This document shows, one piece after another, positions 1 to 7,076 of a stretch of 30,799 nt of DNA. Source of the DNA: JAVBNC01 sp031551765 (GTDB taxonomy: Bacteria > Desulfobacterota > Desulfovibrionia > Desulfovibrionales > Desulfovibrionaceae). Positions within the stretch are counted from its first letter, which is position 1; the number at the start of each line of letters is the position of its first letter. The translations under genes were made by a program, and so were the position numbers. The notes beneath the pieces were generated by a model that did not search any database, had not been told where the DNA came from, and was given only the letters and a program-made list of their open reading frames with translations. The stretch lies in assembly GCA_031551765.1 (NCBI GenBank), contig JAVBNC010000044.1:1-30799 (forward strand). The letters run 5' to 3'.

Positions 1-20
1 CCCCTTTTTGCAAAAAGGGG
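1..20. terminator. Palindromic terminator hairpin, cut by window start
   Basis: The first 20 bases form a perfect palindrome (CCCC, five T, GC, five A, GGGG) followed by GG and TTTT. This is the core of a bidirectional intrinsic terminator and probably ends a gene left of the window. The same core recurs at 13344-13392 and, in a variant form, at 14772-14823. Bases 21-60 resemble the tail that follows the 13344 copy, so the window begins inside a member of this repeat family. Confidence 0.6.
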
Positions 21-94
21 GTTTTCCCTTCCCCCGGCCGCCGGAGGCATTCTCACTCTCCCGTCCCCAACACATTTTTATAACGGATTATTCC

Positions 95-1621
95 ATGCGT
101 AACCTTTTCCGCCCGCCTTCTCCTGAACTGGCGCGGGACACGGCCCTGGCCCTGGCCGCCATTGAGGCGGCTCTGCCCATGTCCGCCGCGCACCGTAAAA
201 CTTTGCCTTTTGCCGTGCGCGACCTCTCCCGGCTGCTGACCACGGAACGCGCGGGCCTGGGCCAGCCCTACTGGAGCAGCGCCCGCCTGCAGGCGGCTTA
301 CTGCCGCTATTTCCTGCCCTGGAATTTGCAGCGCCTCTCCTGGCTGCTGCCGGGGCTGCGTCTGTCTCTCTCGCCCGGCGACACGGTGCTGGATTTGGGC
401 AGCGGCCCGCTGACACTGCCGCTGGCTTTGTGGATCGCGTACCCGGAATGGCGCGAACTGCCCCTGAGCTTTGTCTGCGCGGACGTGGCCCCGCACCCCC
501 TGGATTTAGGCAAGGCCATTTTCCGCCGCCTGGCCGGGGAAGGTTCCCCCTGGCGGCTGGAACTGGTGCGCGCGCCGCTGGAATCCGCCCTGCGCGGCTT
601 CCGGGGCAAGGCCGCGCTGATCACGGCGGGCAACGTGCTCAACGAAATTCCCGCGCCCAAGAACGCGCCCCTGGAAAGCAGGCTGGAAGAATTCGCGCAT
701 CTCGCGGCCTCGCGCCTTGCGCCGCAGGGGCGGCTGCTGGCCGTGGAACCGGGCAACCGCCTGGGCGGCAAGCTCGTCGCCCTGCTCCGCCGCGCGGCTT
801 TTTCCGTGCCGCTGGCGCCGGAAGGCCCCTGCCCCCACTGGGGCCCCTGTCCCATGCAGGCTCCCGGCAACACCGGCTGGTGCCATTTTTCCCACCCCAC
901 CCACGGCGCGCCCAAGCCGCTGCTGGAACTTACCGAGCGGGCCAAGCTGGTCAAAAAGGATCTCAGCCTCAGCTGTCTTTTGCTGCGCTTTCCCACGCCG
1001 GAAGAGCAGGCGCTGCTCCCGGTCATGGACCCTGATCTGGACGAGGACGCGGACGAGGCCACGGACCTGCGCTATCCTCCCCCGCCGCTCTCCAAAACCG
1101 GCTGGGTGCGCATTCTTTCCGACCCCATCCGCCTGCCGGACAGAAAGGAACCCGCCCGCTACGCCTGCACGGAAAAAGGCCTGGCCCTGGTGCACGACGC
1201 CCTGCGCCTGCCTTCCGGCGCGGCCCTTTCCGTGCGCTGGCCGGAACAGGAAACCCGCGACCCCAAAAGCGGCGCGCTCAACGTGGAACTGGGCGGGGAC
1301 CAGGCCAGGCCGGGAACGGAAAGAGGCGCAACGGCCGGGGGGGACAACCGTCCGGCCAGGACGCCGCGCCCGGAAAGTCCCAGGCCCTACGAAGAGCGGA
1401 AAAAACCGCGACGGCCAGACTCCGGGGAACGCGCGGCGAAAGAAACGGACGGACGGCCCCGGCGACCCTCCGGTCCCAAGCGGCCTGATGGACGGCCTGG
1501 GGGACGCCCTGCGGGGCGCTCCGCTGACCGTCCGCGCGACGACGCCGAAAAACGGCCAGCGCCCCCCTCGGCCAAACGCGATACGCGGGGCGGGGGCAAG
1601 CGGGGCGGGGACAAATCGTGA
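95..1621 (+). CDS. Rsm22/METTL17-type SAM-dependent methyltransferase-like protein
   Basis: The predicted 508-residue protein resembles the Rsm22 family (mitochondrial small-subunit assembly factor, METTL17 in animals), which has a class I methyltransferase fold. Residues about 96-104 (TVLDLGSGP) are the SAM-binding motif I. Four cysteines at about 246, 252, 263 and 294 (CPHWGPC, WCHF, LSC) resemble the Fe-S ligands described for METTL17. Residues from about 400 to the end form a low-complexity tail rich in R, P, G, K and D, probably disordered and perhaps RNA-binding. The ATG at 95 is preferred because the open frame upstream of it runs through the terminator repeat; its ribosome binding site is poor. 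The stop overlaps the mobA start by four bases (GTGA), so the two are co-translated. Bacterial function is inferred; methyl transfer itself is unproven. Confidence 0.75.
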   Translation: MRNLFRPPSPELARDTALALAAIEAALPMSAAHRKTLPFAVRDLSRLLTTERAGLGQPYWSSARLQAAYCRYFLPWNLQRLSWLLPGLRLSLSPGDTVLDLGSGPLTLPLALWIAYPEWRELPLSFVCADVAPHPLDLGKAIFRRLAGEGSPWRLELVRAPLESALRGFRGKAALITAGNVLNEIPAPKNAPLESRLEEFAHLAASRLAPQGRLLAVEPGNRLGGKLVALLRRAAFSVPLAPEGPCPHWGPCPMQAPGNTGWCHFSHPTHGAPKPLLELTERAKLVKKDLSLSCLLLRFPTPEEQALLPVMDPDLDEDADEATDLRYPPPPLSKTGWVRILSDPIRLPDRKEPARYACTEKGLALVHDALRLPSGAALSVRWPEQETRDPKSGALNVELGGDQARPGTERGATAGGDNRPARTPRPESPRPYEERKKPRRPDSGERAAKETDGRPRRPSGPKRPDGRPGGRPAGRSADRPRDDAEKRPAPPSAKRDTRGGGKRGGDKS

Positions 1622-2217
1622 GTCCCTTTTCGCGGCTCACGGGCGTCGTGCTGGCGGGGGGAAAAAACTCCCGCCTGGGGCGGGACAAGGCCGCTTTAGT
1701 GCTGGACGCTTCCGGCACGGACCTGCTCACCCGCACGGCCCGTCTGCTGCAAAGCCTGCTGCCGCGCGTGCTGGTGGTGGGCCGCACCCACGCCGGGTTC
1801 GAATCCCTTCCCGACGACGCGCCGGGCGCGGGGCCCGTGGGCGGCGTGGCCACGGCTTTGCGCCATGCGGGCACGGCCTGTCTGGTGCTGTCCTGCGACC
1901 TGCCTTTCATGGACCGGGCCACCCTGTCCCTGCTGCTGCAAGCCTGGGCCAAGCGCCGTCCGGAAACGCTGCTCACCGCATTCGCCCACAAAGGGACGGG
2001 CCGCCTGGAACCCCTGGCGGCCGTGTATGAGCCTTCCGTTCTGCCGTATTGCGAAGCCTGCCTGACCGAGGGGCGGCACAAGCTGTCCCGCGTGGTGCCG
2101 GAACGTTTTCAGGAACTGCTGTTCTATGAAGACGAGGCGGCCCTGCCCTTTTTCAGCCTCAACTACCCGGCCGATCTCGCGGCCGCGTATTTGATTCTGC
2201 GAGCACGCGAGATTTAG
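1618..2217 (+). CDS. mobA: Molybdenum cofactor guanylyltransferase MobA
   Basis: The 199-residue protein matches MobA, which joins GTP to Mo-molybdopterin to give the guanine dinucleotide cofactor used by DMSO-reductase-family enzymes in the cytoplasm. The N-terminal nucleotide-binding motif is clear: LAGGKNSRLGRDK at residues 12-24, the family's LAGGxSxRMGxDK. A second motif, SCDLPF, sits in the middle. Length is normal for the family (about 190-200). The start is GTG at 1618, overlapping the upstream stop codon. The product would serve DmsA encoded about 5 kb away. A structured repeat starts immediately after the stop codon. Confidence 0.9.
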   Translation: MSPFSRLTGVVLAGGKNSRLGRDKAALVLDASGTDLLTRTARLLQSLLPRVLVVGRTHAGFESLPDDAPGAGPVGGVATALRHAGTACLVLSCDLPFMDRATLSLLLQAWAKRRPETLLTAFAHKGTGRLEPLAAVYEPSVLPYCEACLTEGRHKLSRVVPERFQELLFYEDEAALPFFSLNYPADLAAAYLILRAREI

Positions 2218-2305
2218 TTGTCGAAGCCATCCGGGATGAGAGCAGGGCGCTGCCCTGCACCCGCCAAGGGGCGCGCCCCTTGGAACCCATTCAGGGTGGT
2301 TGATG
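2215..2305 (+). repeat. GTCGAAGCC-type 3'-end repeat, copy A
   Basis: The element begins at the mobA stop codon with TAGTTGTCGAAGCCATC. It continues with hairpin GCAGGGC/GCCCTGC (2242-2258), the linker ACCCG, then a perfect 20-bp palindrome at 2264-2283 (CCAAGGGGCG/CGCCCCTTGG), and ends with GAACCCATTCAGGG. The same ordered parts recur at 2388-2461 (inverted), 5716-5916 and 13656-13781 (inverted), always directly downstream of a gene and in that gene's orientation. Confidence 0.75.
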
Positions 2306-2387
2306 ACGGGACAGGCCAGGTGAAGCTCTCTCCGTGTCCGCACTCGCTCACATGCCTACCGCACGCGAAGCCGTACCCCTGCCGCGG

Positions 2388-2461
2388 GGTCAAGGGGGCT
2401 CAGCCCCCTTGCGGGTGCAGGGCAGCGCCCTGCTTTCACTCTTAGATGGCTTCGACAGCTA
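2388..2461 (-). repeat. GTCGAAGCC-type 3'-end repeat, copy A'
   Basis: Read on the minus strand, 15 bases past the modC stop, this shows TAGCTGTCGAAGCCATC, then hairpin GCAGGGC/GCCCTGC (2417-2433), then CAAGGGGGCT/AGCCCCCTTG (2391-2411). It faces copy A, so the convergent mobA and modC genes each carry their own copy. The 80 or so bases between the copies show no gene. Confidence 0.7.
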
Positions 2462-2475
2462 AAATAGAAACCGCT

Positions 2476-3132
2476 CTAATCTTGAACCCGTTCCACTCCG
2501 GCAACACGCCCTTCGCGCAGCGTGACGATGGTGCCGGCCAGGCGGCGGATTTCCGTCAATGCGTGGCTGACGTAGAGGATGGGCATGGCGAATTCCCGGC
2601 TGATGCGGCTGATGAAGGGCAGCAGCTCTTCCTTGCGGGCCTCGTCCAGGGAAGCCAGGGGCTCGTCCATGAGCAGGGCGGCGGGCGAGGTCAGGAGCGC
2701 CCGTCCTATGGCCACGCGCTGCTTTTCGCCGCCGGAAAGGTTCCGGGGCCTGCGTTCCAGCAGGTGGGCCACGCCCAAAAGCTCCACCACCTGGTCAAAG
2801 GGGATGGCGCGTTGCTCTTGCGGCACCAGGTTCATGCCGTAACACAGGTTGGCGCGCACGCTGTAGTGAGGGAAGAGACGGCCTTCCTGGAACACGTAGC
2901 CCATGCGCCGCTGTTCCGGCGGCAGGTCGATGCCCCGCTCGGAATCGAACAGGCAGCGGCCGCCCACCACTATCTTCCCGACATCCGGCCGCGCCAGGCC
3001 CGCCACCATATTGGCCACGGAGGACTTGCCCGCGCCGGAAGGGCCGTACAGGGCCGTGACCCCGTCCGCCGCGCCCTCGAAACGCACGTCCACGCTGAAA
3101 CGCCCTTGGATGCGGGCCACGTCCACGTACAT
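2476..3132 (-). CDS. modC: Molybdate ABC transporter ATP-binding protein ModC, short form
   Basis: The 218-residue ABC ATPase energises molybdate import at the inner face of the membrane. Walker A is GPSGAGKSS (residues 30-38), the signature is LSGGEKQRVAIG (132-143), Walker B is ALLMDEP (152-158) and the switch histidine is in YVSH (187-190). Escherichia coli ModC is about 350 residues with a C-terminal molybdate-binding TOBE/Mop domain; this protein ends shortly after the ATPase domain and lacks it. The ATG at 3132 lies two bases after the modB stop, so translation is probably coupled. The assignment to molybdate rests on neighbouring modA and modB. Confidence 0.88.
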   Translation of the reverse strand: MYVDVARIQGRFSVDVRFEGAADGVTALYGPSGAGKSSVANMVAGLARPDVGKIVVGGRCLFDSERGIDLPPEQRRMGYVFQEGRLFPHYSVRANLCYGMNLVPQEQRAIPFDQVVELLGVAHLLERRPRNLSGGEKQRVAIGRALLTSPAALLMDEPLASLDEARKEELLPFISRISREFAMPILYVSHALTEIRRLAGTIVTLREGRVAGVERVQD

Positions 3133-3134
3133 GG

Positions 3135-3833
3135 TCAACACTCCAGAGCGGCGGCGTGGCGCCGGGCCAAAAGTTCGGAACACATCAGCGCGGCCACGGC
3201 CACGAGCACGGCGATGACGCACAGCCGCAGGGCCCCGGCCTCCCCGTCGGGCACCTGGGTCAGGGTGTACAGGGCCAGGGGCAGGGTCTGGGTTTCGCCG
3301 GGGATGTTGGAGACGAACATGATGGTGGCCCCGAATTCGCCCAGGCTGCGGGCAAAGGCCAGCACCGCGCCGGTGATCACGCCGGGCAGGGAAAGCGGCA
3401 GGGTGACGGTGAAAAACACCCGCAGAGGCCCGGCCCCCAGGGTGCGGGCCGCCGCTTCCAGGCCCCGGTCCACGTTTTCCAGGGACAGGCGTATGGCCCG
3501 CACCAGAAGCGGAAAGGACATCACCGCTGCCGCCAGCACCGCGCCTTTCCATTGAAAGGCCAGCGTAACGCCCAGGTGTTGTTGCAGAAAGGCCCCAAAA
3601 ATGCCGTTGCGGCCGAAGCCGAGCAGCAGCAGGTAACCCACCGCCACCGGGGGCAGCACCAGCGGCAGGTGGATGATGCCGTCCAGCAGGCGCTTGCCCG
3701 GAAAACGCGGCCGGGCCAGCAGCCAGGCCATGAAAATGCCCGGCGGCAGACTGAGGGCCACGGCCCAGCTTGCAACGCGCACGCTGAGCTTCATGGCCTC
3801 CAATTCCGCCGGGCTGAGAGCGAACCAGCTCAT
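3135..3833 (-). CDS. modB: Molybdate ABC transporter permease ModB
   Basis: The 232-residue protein is a hydrophobic binding-protein-dependent permease with about five membrane segments. It has the ModB/CysT-type cytoplasmic loop that docks with the ATPase: EAAARTLGAGPLRVF near residues 130-144, followed by TLPLSLPGVITG. It forms the membrane channel for molybdate or tungstate. Its start codon overlaps the modA stop by one base (TAATG), and its stop lies two bases before modC, giving a tight modABC operon. Confidence 0.9.
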   Translation of the reverse strand: MSWFALSPAELEAMKLSVRVASWAVALSLPPGIFMAWLLARPRFPGKRLLDGIIHLPLVLPPVAVGYLLLLGFGRNGIFGAFLQQHLGVTLAFQWKGAVLAAAVMSFPLLVRAIRLSLENVDRGLEAAARTLGAGPLRVFFTVTLPLSLPGVITGAVLAFARSLGEFGATIMFVSNIPGETQTLPLALYTLTQVPDGEAGALRLCVIAVLVAVAALMCSELLARRHAAALEC

Positions 3834-4633
3834 TAATCGCCCGCGATAAAGCCGTAGCGCTTAAAGATGCCCTTGGCTTCCGGCGTGGTCAGGAAAGTGA
3901 TGAAAGCCTTGGCGGCAGCCGTCTGTTTCCCGGCTATGGCACCCATGGGGTAAATGACTTCCGGGTGGCTGCCCTTGGGGAACACCGCGATGACGCGCAC
4001 CTTGCCGGAAGCGGCCGCGTCGCTTTCATACACCAGGCCCAGGGGGGCTTCGCCGCGCTCCACCAGCATCAGCCCGGCGCGCACGTCCTTGGCGGGGGCT
4101 ATGCGGCCTTTCACCGCGTCCCACATCTTCAGGTTTTCCAGCGCCTGCTTGCCGTACATGCCCACGGGCACGTGGGCCGGGTCACCCACGGCCAGGCGCC
4201 CGTCCTTGCCCAGCAGGGGCAGCAGGGAGGCGCCGGGCTTCAGCTCCATGTTCCTGGCCTTGCTGCCCTGAGGCACGATAAGCGCGATGCGGTTGCGCAG
4301 CAGGTCCTTGCGGGTGCCTTTTTCCACCAGGTTTTTCTTTTCCAGGTGGTCCATCCACTCGATGTTGGCGGACAGGAACACGTCCGCGGGCGCGCCCTGC
4401 TCAATCTGCTTGGCCAGGGTGGACGAAGAGGCAAAGGAGGCCTTGATGCGGCCCAGGCCCTTTTTTGCGTACAGCGCCCCGATATCGTTGATGGCGTTGG
4501 TGGTGGAAGCCGCCGCGAACACCACCAGCTCGGGCGCGGCCGCCCGGGCCGGCCGGGGAGCAGGGATGGCGACAAGCAAAAGGGCCGCGAGGAAAAGGCC
4601 GGCGCAGCGGCGCAAAGCGGTTGCGAAAGTCAT
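3833..4633 (-). CDS. modA: Molybdate-binding periplasmic protein ModA
   Basis: The 266-residue protein has an N-terminal Sec signal (charged start, hydrophobic stretch about 10-24, likely cleavage after ARA near residue 32), then the ModA fold opening with LVVFAAAS. Other family features are ADVFLSAN, VGDPAHVPVG and the C-terminal FLTTPEAKGIFKRYGF. It captures molybdate or tungstate in the periplasm and delivers it to ModBC. The ATG at 4633 is chosen because AAGGAG lies five bases upstream; a GTG two codons earlier is less favoured. The gene is divergent from the regulator at 4757. Confidence 0.92.
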   Translation of the reverse strand: MTFATALRRCAGLFLAALLLVAIPAPRPARAAAPELVVFAAASTTNAINDIGALYAKKGLGRIKASFASSSTLAKQIEQGAPADVFLSANIEWMDHLEKKNLVEKGTRKDLLRNRIALIVPQGSKARNMELKPGASLLPLLGKDGRLAVGDPAHVPVGMYGKQALENLKMWDAVKGRIAPAKDVRAGLMLVERGEAPLGLVYESDAAASGKVRVIAVFPKGSHPEVIYPMGAIAGKQTAAAKAFITFLTTPEAKGIFKRYGFIAGD

Positions 4634-4652
4634 GGGCACTCCTTATAGTTTT

Positions 4653-4668
4653 GACGTGTATACACGTC
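4653..4668. promoter_or_regulatory. Perfect 16-bp palindrome, candidate operator
   Basis: GACGTGTATACACGTC is a perfect palindrome in the 123-bp region between modA and the divergent XRE-PBP regulator gene. It lies just downstream of a candidate modA promoter and just upstream of the candidate regulator promoter. This is the expected place for the binding site of the adjacent regulator. Binding itself is inferred. Confidence 0.6.
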
Positions 4669-4669
4669 A

Positions 4670-4698
4670 TTGTCGCTGGATACTGCCTGTGTTATGAA
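4670..4698 (+). promoter_or_regulatory. Candidate sigma-70 promoter of the XRE-PBP regulator
   Basis: TTGTCG (4670-4675) and TATGAA (4693-4698) are separated by 17 bases. Transcription would begin near 4705, leaving a leader of about 50 bases. Both boxes are imperfect. Confidence 0.35.
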
Positions 4699-4708
4699 GG
4701 GCTGTCAA
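4680..4708 (-). promoter_or_regulatory. Candidate modABC promoter
   Basis: On the minus strand, a perfect TTGACA (4708-4703) is followed 17 bases later by CAGTAT (4685-4680), which is a weak -10 box. The 16-bp palindrome would then fall just after the start of transcription, a repressor-like arrangement. Confidence 0.35.
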
Positions 4709-4756
4709 GGCGGCAACGCCTGCAATAGCTTGGTGTTTTCATCATCAGGAGCGCCC

Positions 4757-5707
4757 ATGTCCCGCAACCCTTCCTCCGCCGTCTGCGGCGTAAAAGCCCG
4801 GCGCCTGCGCCTGGGCTGGTCGCAGGAAGAGCTGGCGCAAAAAGTCCAGTTACGGCGGCAAGCCGTGTACGACATGGAAACCGGCCGGTACTTGCCCAAT
4901 ACCGCCGTGGCCCTGCGCCTGGCGGAACTGTTCGGGTGCACGGTGGAGGAATTGTTTGGCGAAGCGGCGCAGCGGGCGGCCCGGCTTTCCGGCCCGGCGG
5001 CCGCCCCGGACCGGGTGCTGCTGCTCATGGGCTGCGACCCGGCTCTGGAGCTTTTGGAAGCGGCCATCCGGCGTGCTACCCCTTCCGCGCGCGTGCGCTG
5101 CCAGTTCGCTTCCAGCGGACGGGCGTTGGCGGCCCTGGCCGGAGGCGGCGCGCATACGGCGGCCATCCATTTCCACAGCCACGGCGAGGCGGAAGCCAAC
5201 GTGACGGCGGCGGAAAAAGCTCTGCCCGGCACGCCCTGCCGGGTGCTGGGTTTTTCCTTGATGGAAGAAGGGCTGATGGTGGCGCAGGGGAACCCGTTAG
5301 GCATCCGCTCAGCCGCTGACCTGGCCCGGCCGGGGCTGCGTTTTGCCAACAGGGAACCGGGCGCGGCCCTGCGCGCGCTTCTGGAAACGCTGCTGGCCGC
5401 CGAGGGCGTGCCCGGCCTGGAAAACCAGGGGCCGGATGTATACTCCCACAGCGAAGGGGCCTGCCGCGTGGCCCTGGGGTCAGCGGACGCGGCCCTGGGC
5501 CTGCGCGCCACGGCGGAAGCCTTCGGTCTCGCCTTTGTGCCGCTGGCCGTCACCCGTTCCGACCTGGTGCTGCCCCTGGCCCTGGAAAGCCTCCCGGCCA
5601 TGGCCGCGCTGCTGGATACGCTCCAATCCGCCCGCCTGCGCCGCGACCTGGCCGGCCTGCCCGGCTGCGACGGCGGCAGCGCCGGAACGCTGATCGCGCG
5701 GTTGTGA
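4757..5707 (+). CDS. XRE-family regulator fused to a periplasmic-binding-protein-like domain (probable molybdate sensor)
   Basis: The 316-residue protein has an N-terminal XRE helix-turn-helix (residues about 12-65, with SQEELAQKVQLRRQAVYDME) and a C-terminal substrate-binding-protein-like domain (about 75-310) without a signal peptide. This architecture belongs to one-component regulators whose ligand domain is related to molybdate-binding proteins. The divergent position next to modABC supports molybdate or tungstate as the effector. The ATG at 4757 has AGGAG six bases upstream; an upstream in-frame ATG at 4670 lies in the promoter region. It is not the classical ModE architecture (winged helix plus TOBE). 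A repeat element follows the stop. Ligand and regulatory sign are inferred. Confidence 0.8.
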   Translation: MSRNPSSAVCGVKARRLRLGWSQEELAQKVQLRRQAVYDMETGRYLPNTAVALRLAELFGCTVEELFGEAAQRAARLSGPAAAPDRVLLLMGCDPALELLEAAIRRATPSARVRCQFASSGRALAALAGGGAHTAAIHFHSHGEAEANVTAAEKALPGTPCRVLGFSLMEEGLMVAQGNPLGIRSAADLARPGLRFANREPGAALRALLETLLAAEGVPGLENQGPDVYSHSEGACRVALGSADAALGLRATAEAFGLAFVPLAVTRSDLVLPLALESLPAMAALLDTLQSARLRRDLAGLPGCDGGSAGTLIARL

Positions 5708-5715
5708 CGGAGTAT

Positions 5716-5916
5716 TTTTAGCTGTCGAAGCCGTCTTTCTACCGCTCCAGGGCCGGGAAGATGCCGGACCGGCAAAGCCGGACCCGGCCCGGCCCCTGCG
5801 CTCCACGACCCTGGCGGGTCTGGCCTGCGCTACGCTCCGGCCCCCTCCGGGGGAATAAGGAGTGCGGCGCTGCCCTGCACCCGCCAAGGGGCGCCCCTTG
5901 GAACCCCATTCAGGGT
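5716..5916 (+). repeat. GTCGAAGCC-type 3'-end repeat, copy B, with internal insertion
   Basis: TTTTAGCTGTCGAAGCCGTC (5716-5735), just after the regulator gene, matches the left end of the family. The right end (CGCTGCCCTGCACCCGCC, the 18-bp palindrome CCAAGGGG/CCCCTTGG at 5884-5901, then GGAACCCCATTCAGGG) appears only after about 130 extra bases. The inserted part is very GC-rich with its own inverted repeats (for example GCCGGACC near 5763 and AAGCCGGACC near 5775). No gene is seen between 5708 and 5954. Confidence 0.65.
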
Positions 5917-5954
5917 AGTTGCCGGATACAGGCCGAGTTGGGGAATATCCCCTG

Positions 5955-7076
5955 TTACTTCGATCCCTCTTCCGGCTTTACCAGCGCCTTGAACGCGCCC
6001 AGGCCCTCTTTGTCCAGGTCCTCATAGGGCACGAAACGCAGAGCCGCACTGTTGATGCAGTAGCGCATCCCGCCCTTGTCCCTGGGGCCGTCCGGGAACA
6101 GGTGGCCCAGGTGGGAATTGCCCACCCGGCTCAGGACTTCCGTGCGCTGCATGCCCAGGCTGTTATCCCGCTTTTCTTTGAGAACAGCCGGGTCCAGCGG
6201 TTTGGTAAAGCTGGGCCAGCCGCTGCCGGAATCAAACTTGTCCGCGGATGAGAACAACGGCTCGCCAGTGGCCACGTCCACGTACAGGCCCGGCTTTTTG
6301 TTGTCCAAGTTCCGGCCGGTAAAGGCGCGCTCTGTGGCCCCGCGCTGGGTGACCGCGAATTCTTCCGCCGACAGCTTGGCTTTCAGCTCCGCTTCCGTGG
6401 GCTTGGCGTAGTTGGACGGGTCCACCACGGCTGCCGCCGCCTCTTTCTTCGGCAGATCCTTGAGGCTGGCGAAACTGATGTGGCAGTAGCCGCGCGGGTT
6501 CTTTTTCAGGTAGTCCTGGTGGTAGTCTTCCGCCAGGTAGTACACGGTCAGGGGCAATAGTTCCACGGCCAAAGGTTCTTTGTACTGCGTTTGCACCTTG
6601 TCCATCACCGCGCGGACGGTGCGCTGGTCCGCCGGGTCCGTAAAGTAGACGCCCGTGCGGTACTGGCTGCCCACGTCGTTGCCCTGGCGGTTCATGCTGA
6701 CCGGGTTGATGATTTTGAAAAACTGCTCGGTCAGCGTGCTCAGGCTGACCTCGCTCGGGTCGTAGCGGACGCGCACGGTTTCCGCGTGGCCGGTGGCGCC
6801 GGTGCACACGTCCTCGTAACTGGGCTTTTCGGTTTTGCCGTTGGCGTAGCCCACTGTCGCCTCCGCCACCCCGGGGATGCGGGAAAAATATTCTTCCACG
6901 CCCCAGAAGCAGCCCCCGGCGTAATAGATGTCTTTCAGAACCCGTGTTTCGCTGTTCATGGTTTTCCCCGTACTGTCAGGCTGCCCGGCAAAGGACGCGC
7001 CGGGAAGAAAAATAACGGCCAACGCCAGAAGAAAAAAGGATACGGCGCGTGTTTTGTTCATGACGCTCCCTGCCAT
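5955..7076 (-). CDS. msrAB: Secreted peptide methionine sulfoxide reductase, MsrA-MsrB fusion
   Basis: The 373-residue bifunctional enzyme reduces both the S and R epimers of methionine sulfoxide in oxidised proteins. A Sec signal (about residues 7-30, ending ASFAG) places it in the periplasm. The MsrA domain carries GGCFWG with catalytic C56. The MsrB domain carries GSGWPSF, GHLFPDGP and RYCINSAALRF with catalytic C340. The four zinc-binding cysteines of many MsrB proteins are missing, as in other MsrAB fusions. The ATG at 7076 is chosen because GGAGG (7086-7090) stands nine bases upstream; the ATG at 7061 has a poorer site. No thioredoxin-like recycling domain is fused. It is divergent from dmsA, and both act on sulfoxides outside the cytoplasm. 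Confidence 0.92.
   Translation of the reverse strand: MAGSVMNKTRAVSFFLLALAVIFLPGASFAGQPDSTGKTMNSETRVLKDIYYAGGCFWGVEEYFSRIPGVAEATVGYANGKTEKPSYEDVCTGATGHAETVRVRYDPSEVSLSTLTEQFFKIINPVSMNRQGNDVGSQYRTGVYFTDPADQRTVRAVMDKVQTQYKEPLAVELLPLTVYYLAEDYHQDYLKKNPRGYCHISFASLKDLPKKEAAAAVVDPSNYAKPTEAELKAKLSAEEFAVTQRGATERAFTGRNLDNKKPGLYVDVATGEPLFSSADKFDSGSGWPSFTKPLDPAVLKEKRDNSLGMQRTEVLSRVGNSHLGHLFPDGPRDKGGMRYCINSAALRFVPYEDLDKEGLGAFKALVKPEEGSK

Noticed and set aside
2215..2461. Possible CRISPR array or insertion sequence made of the facing repeats
   Set aside because: There are only two facing copies with no regular spacers and no transposase; they are gene-end repeats in opposite orientations.
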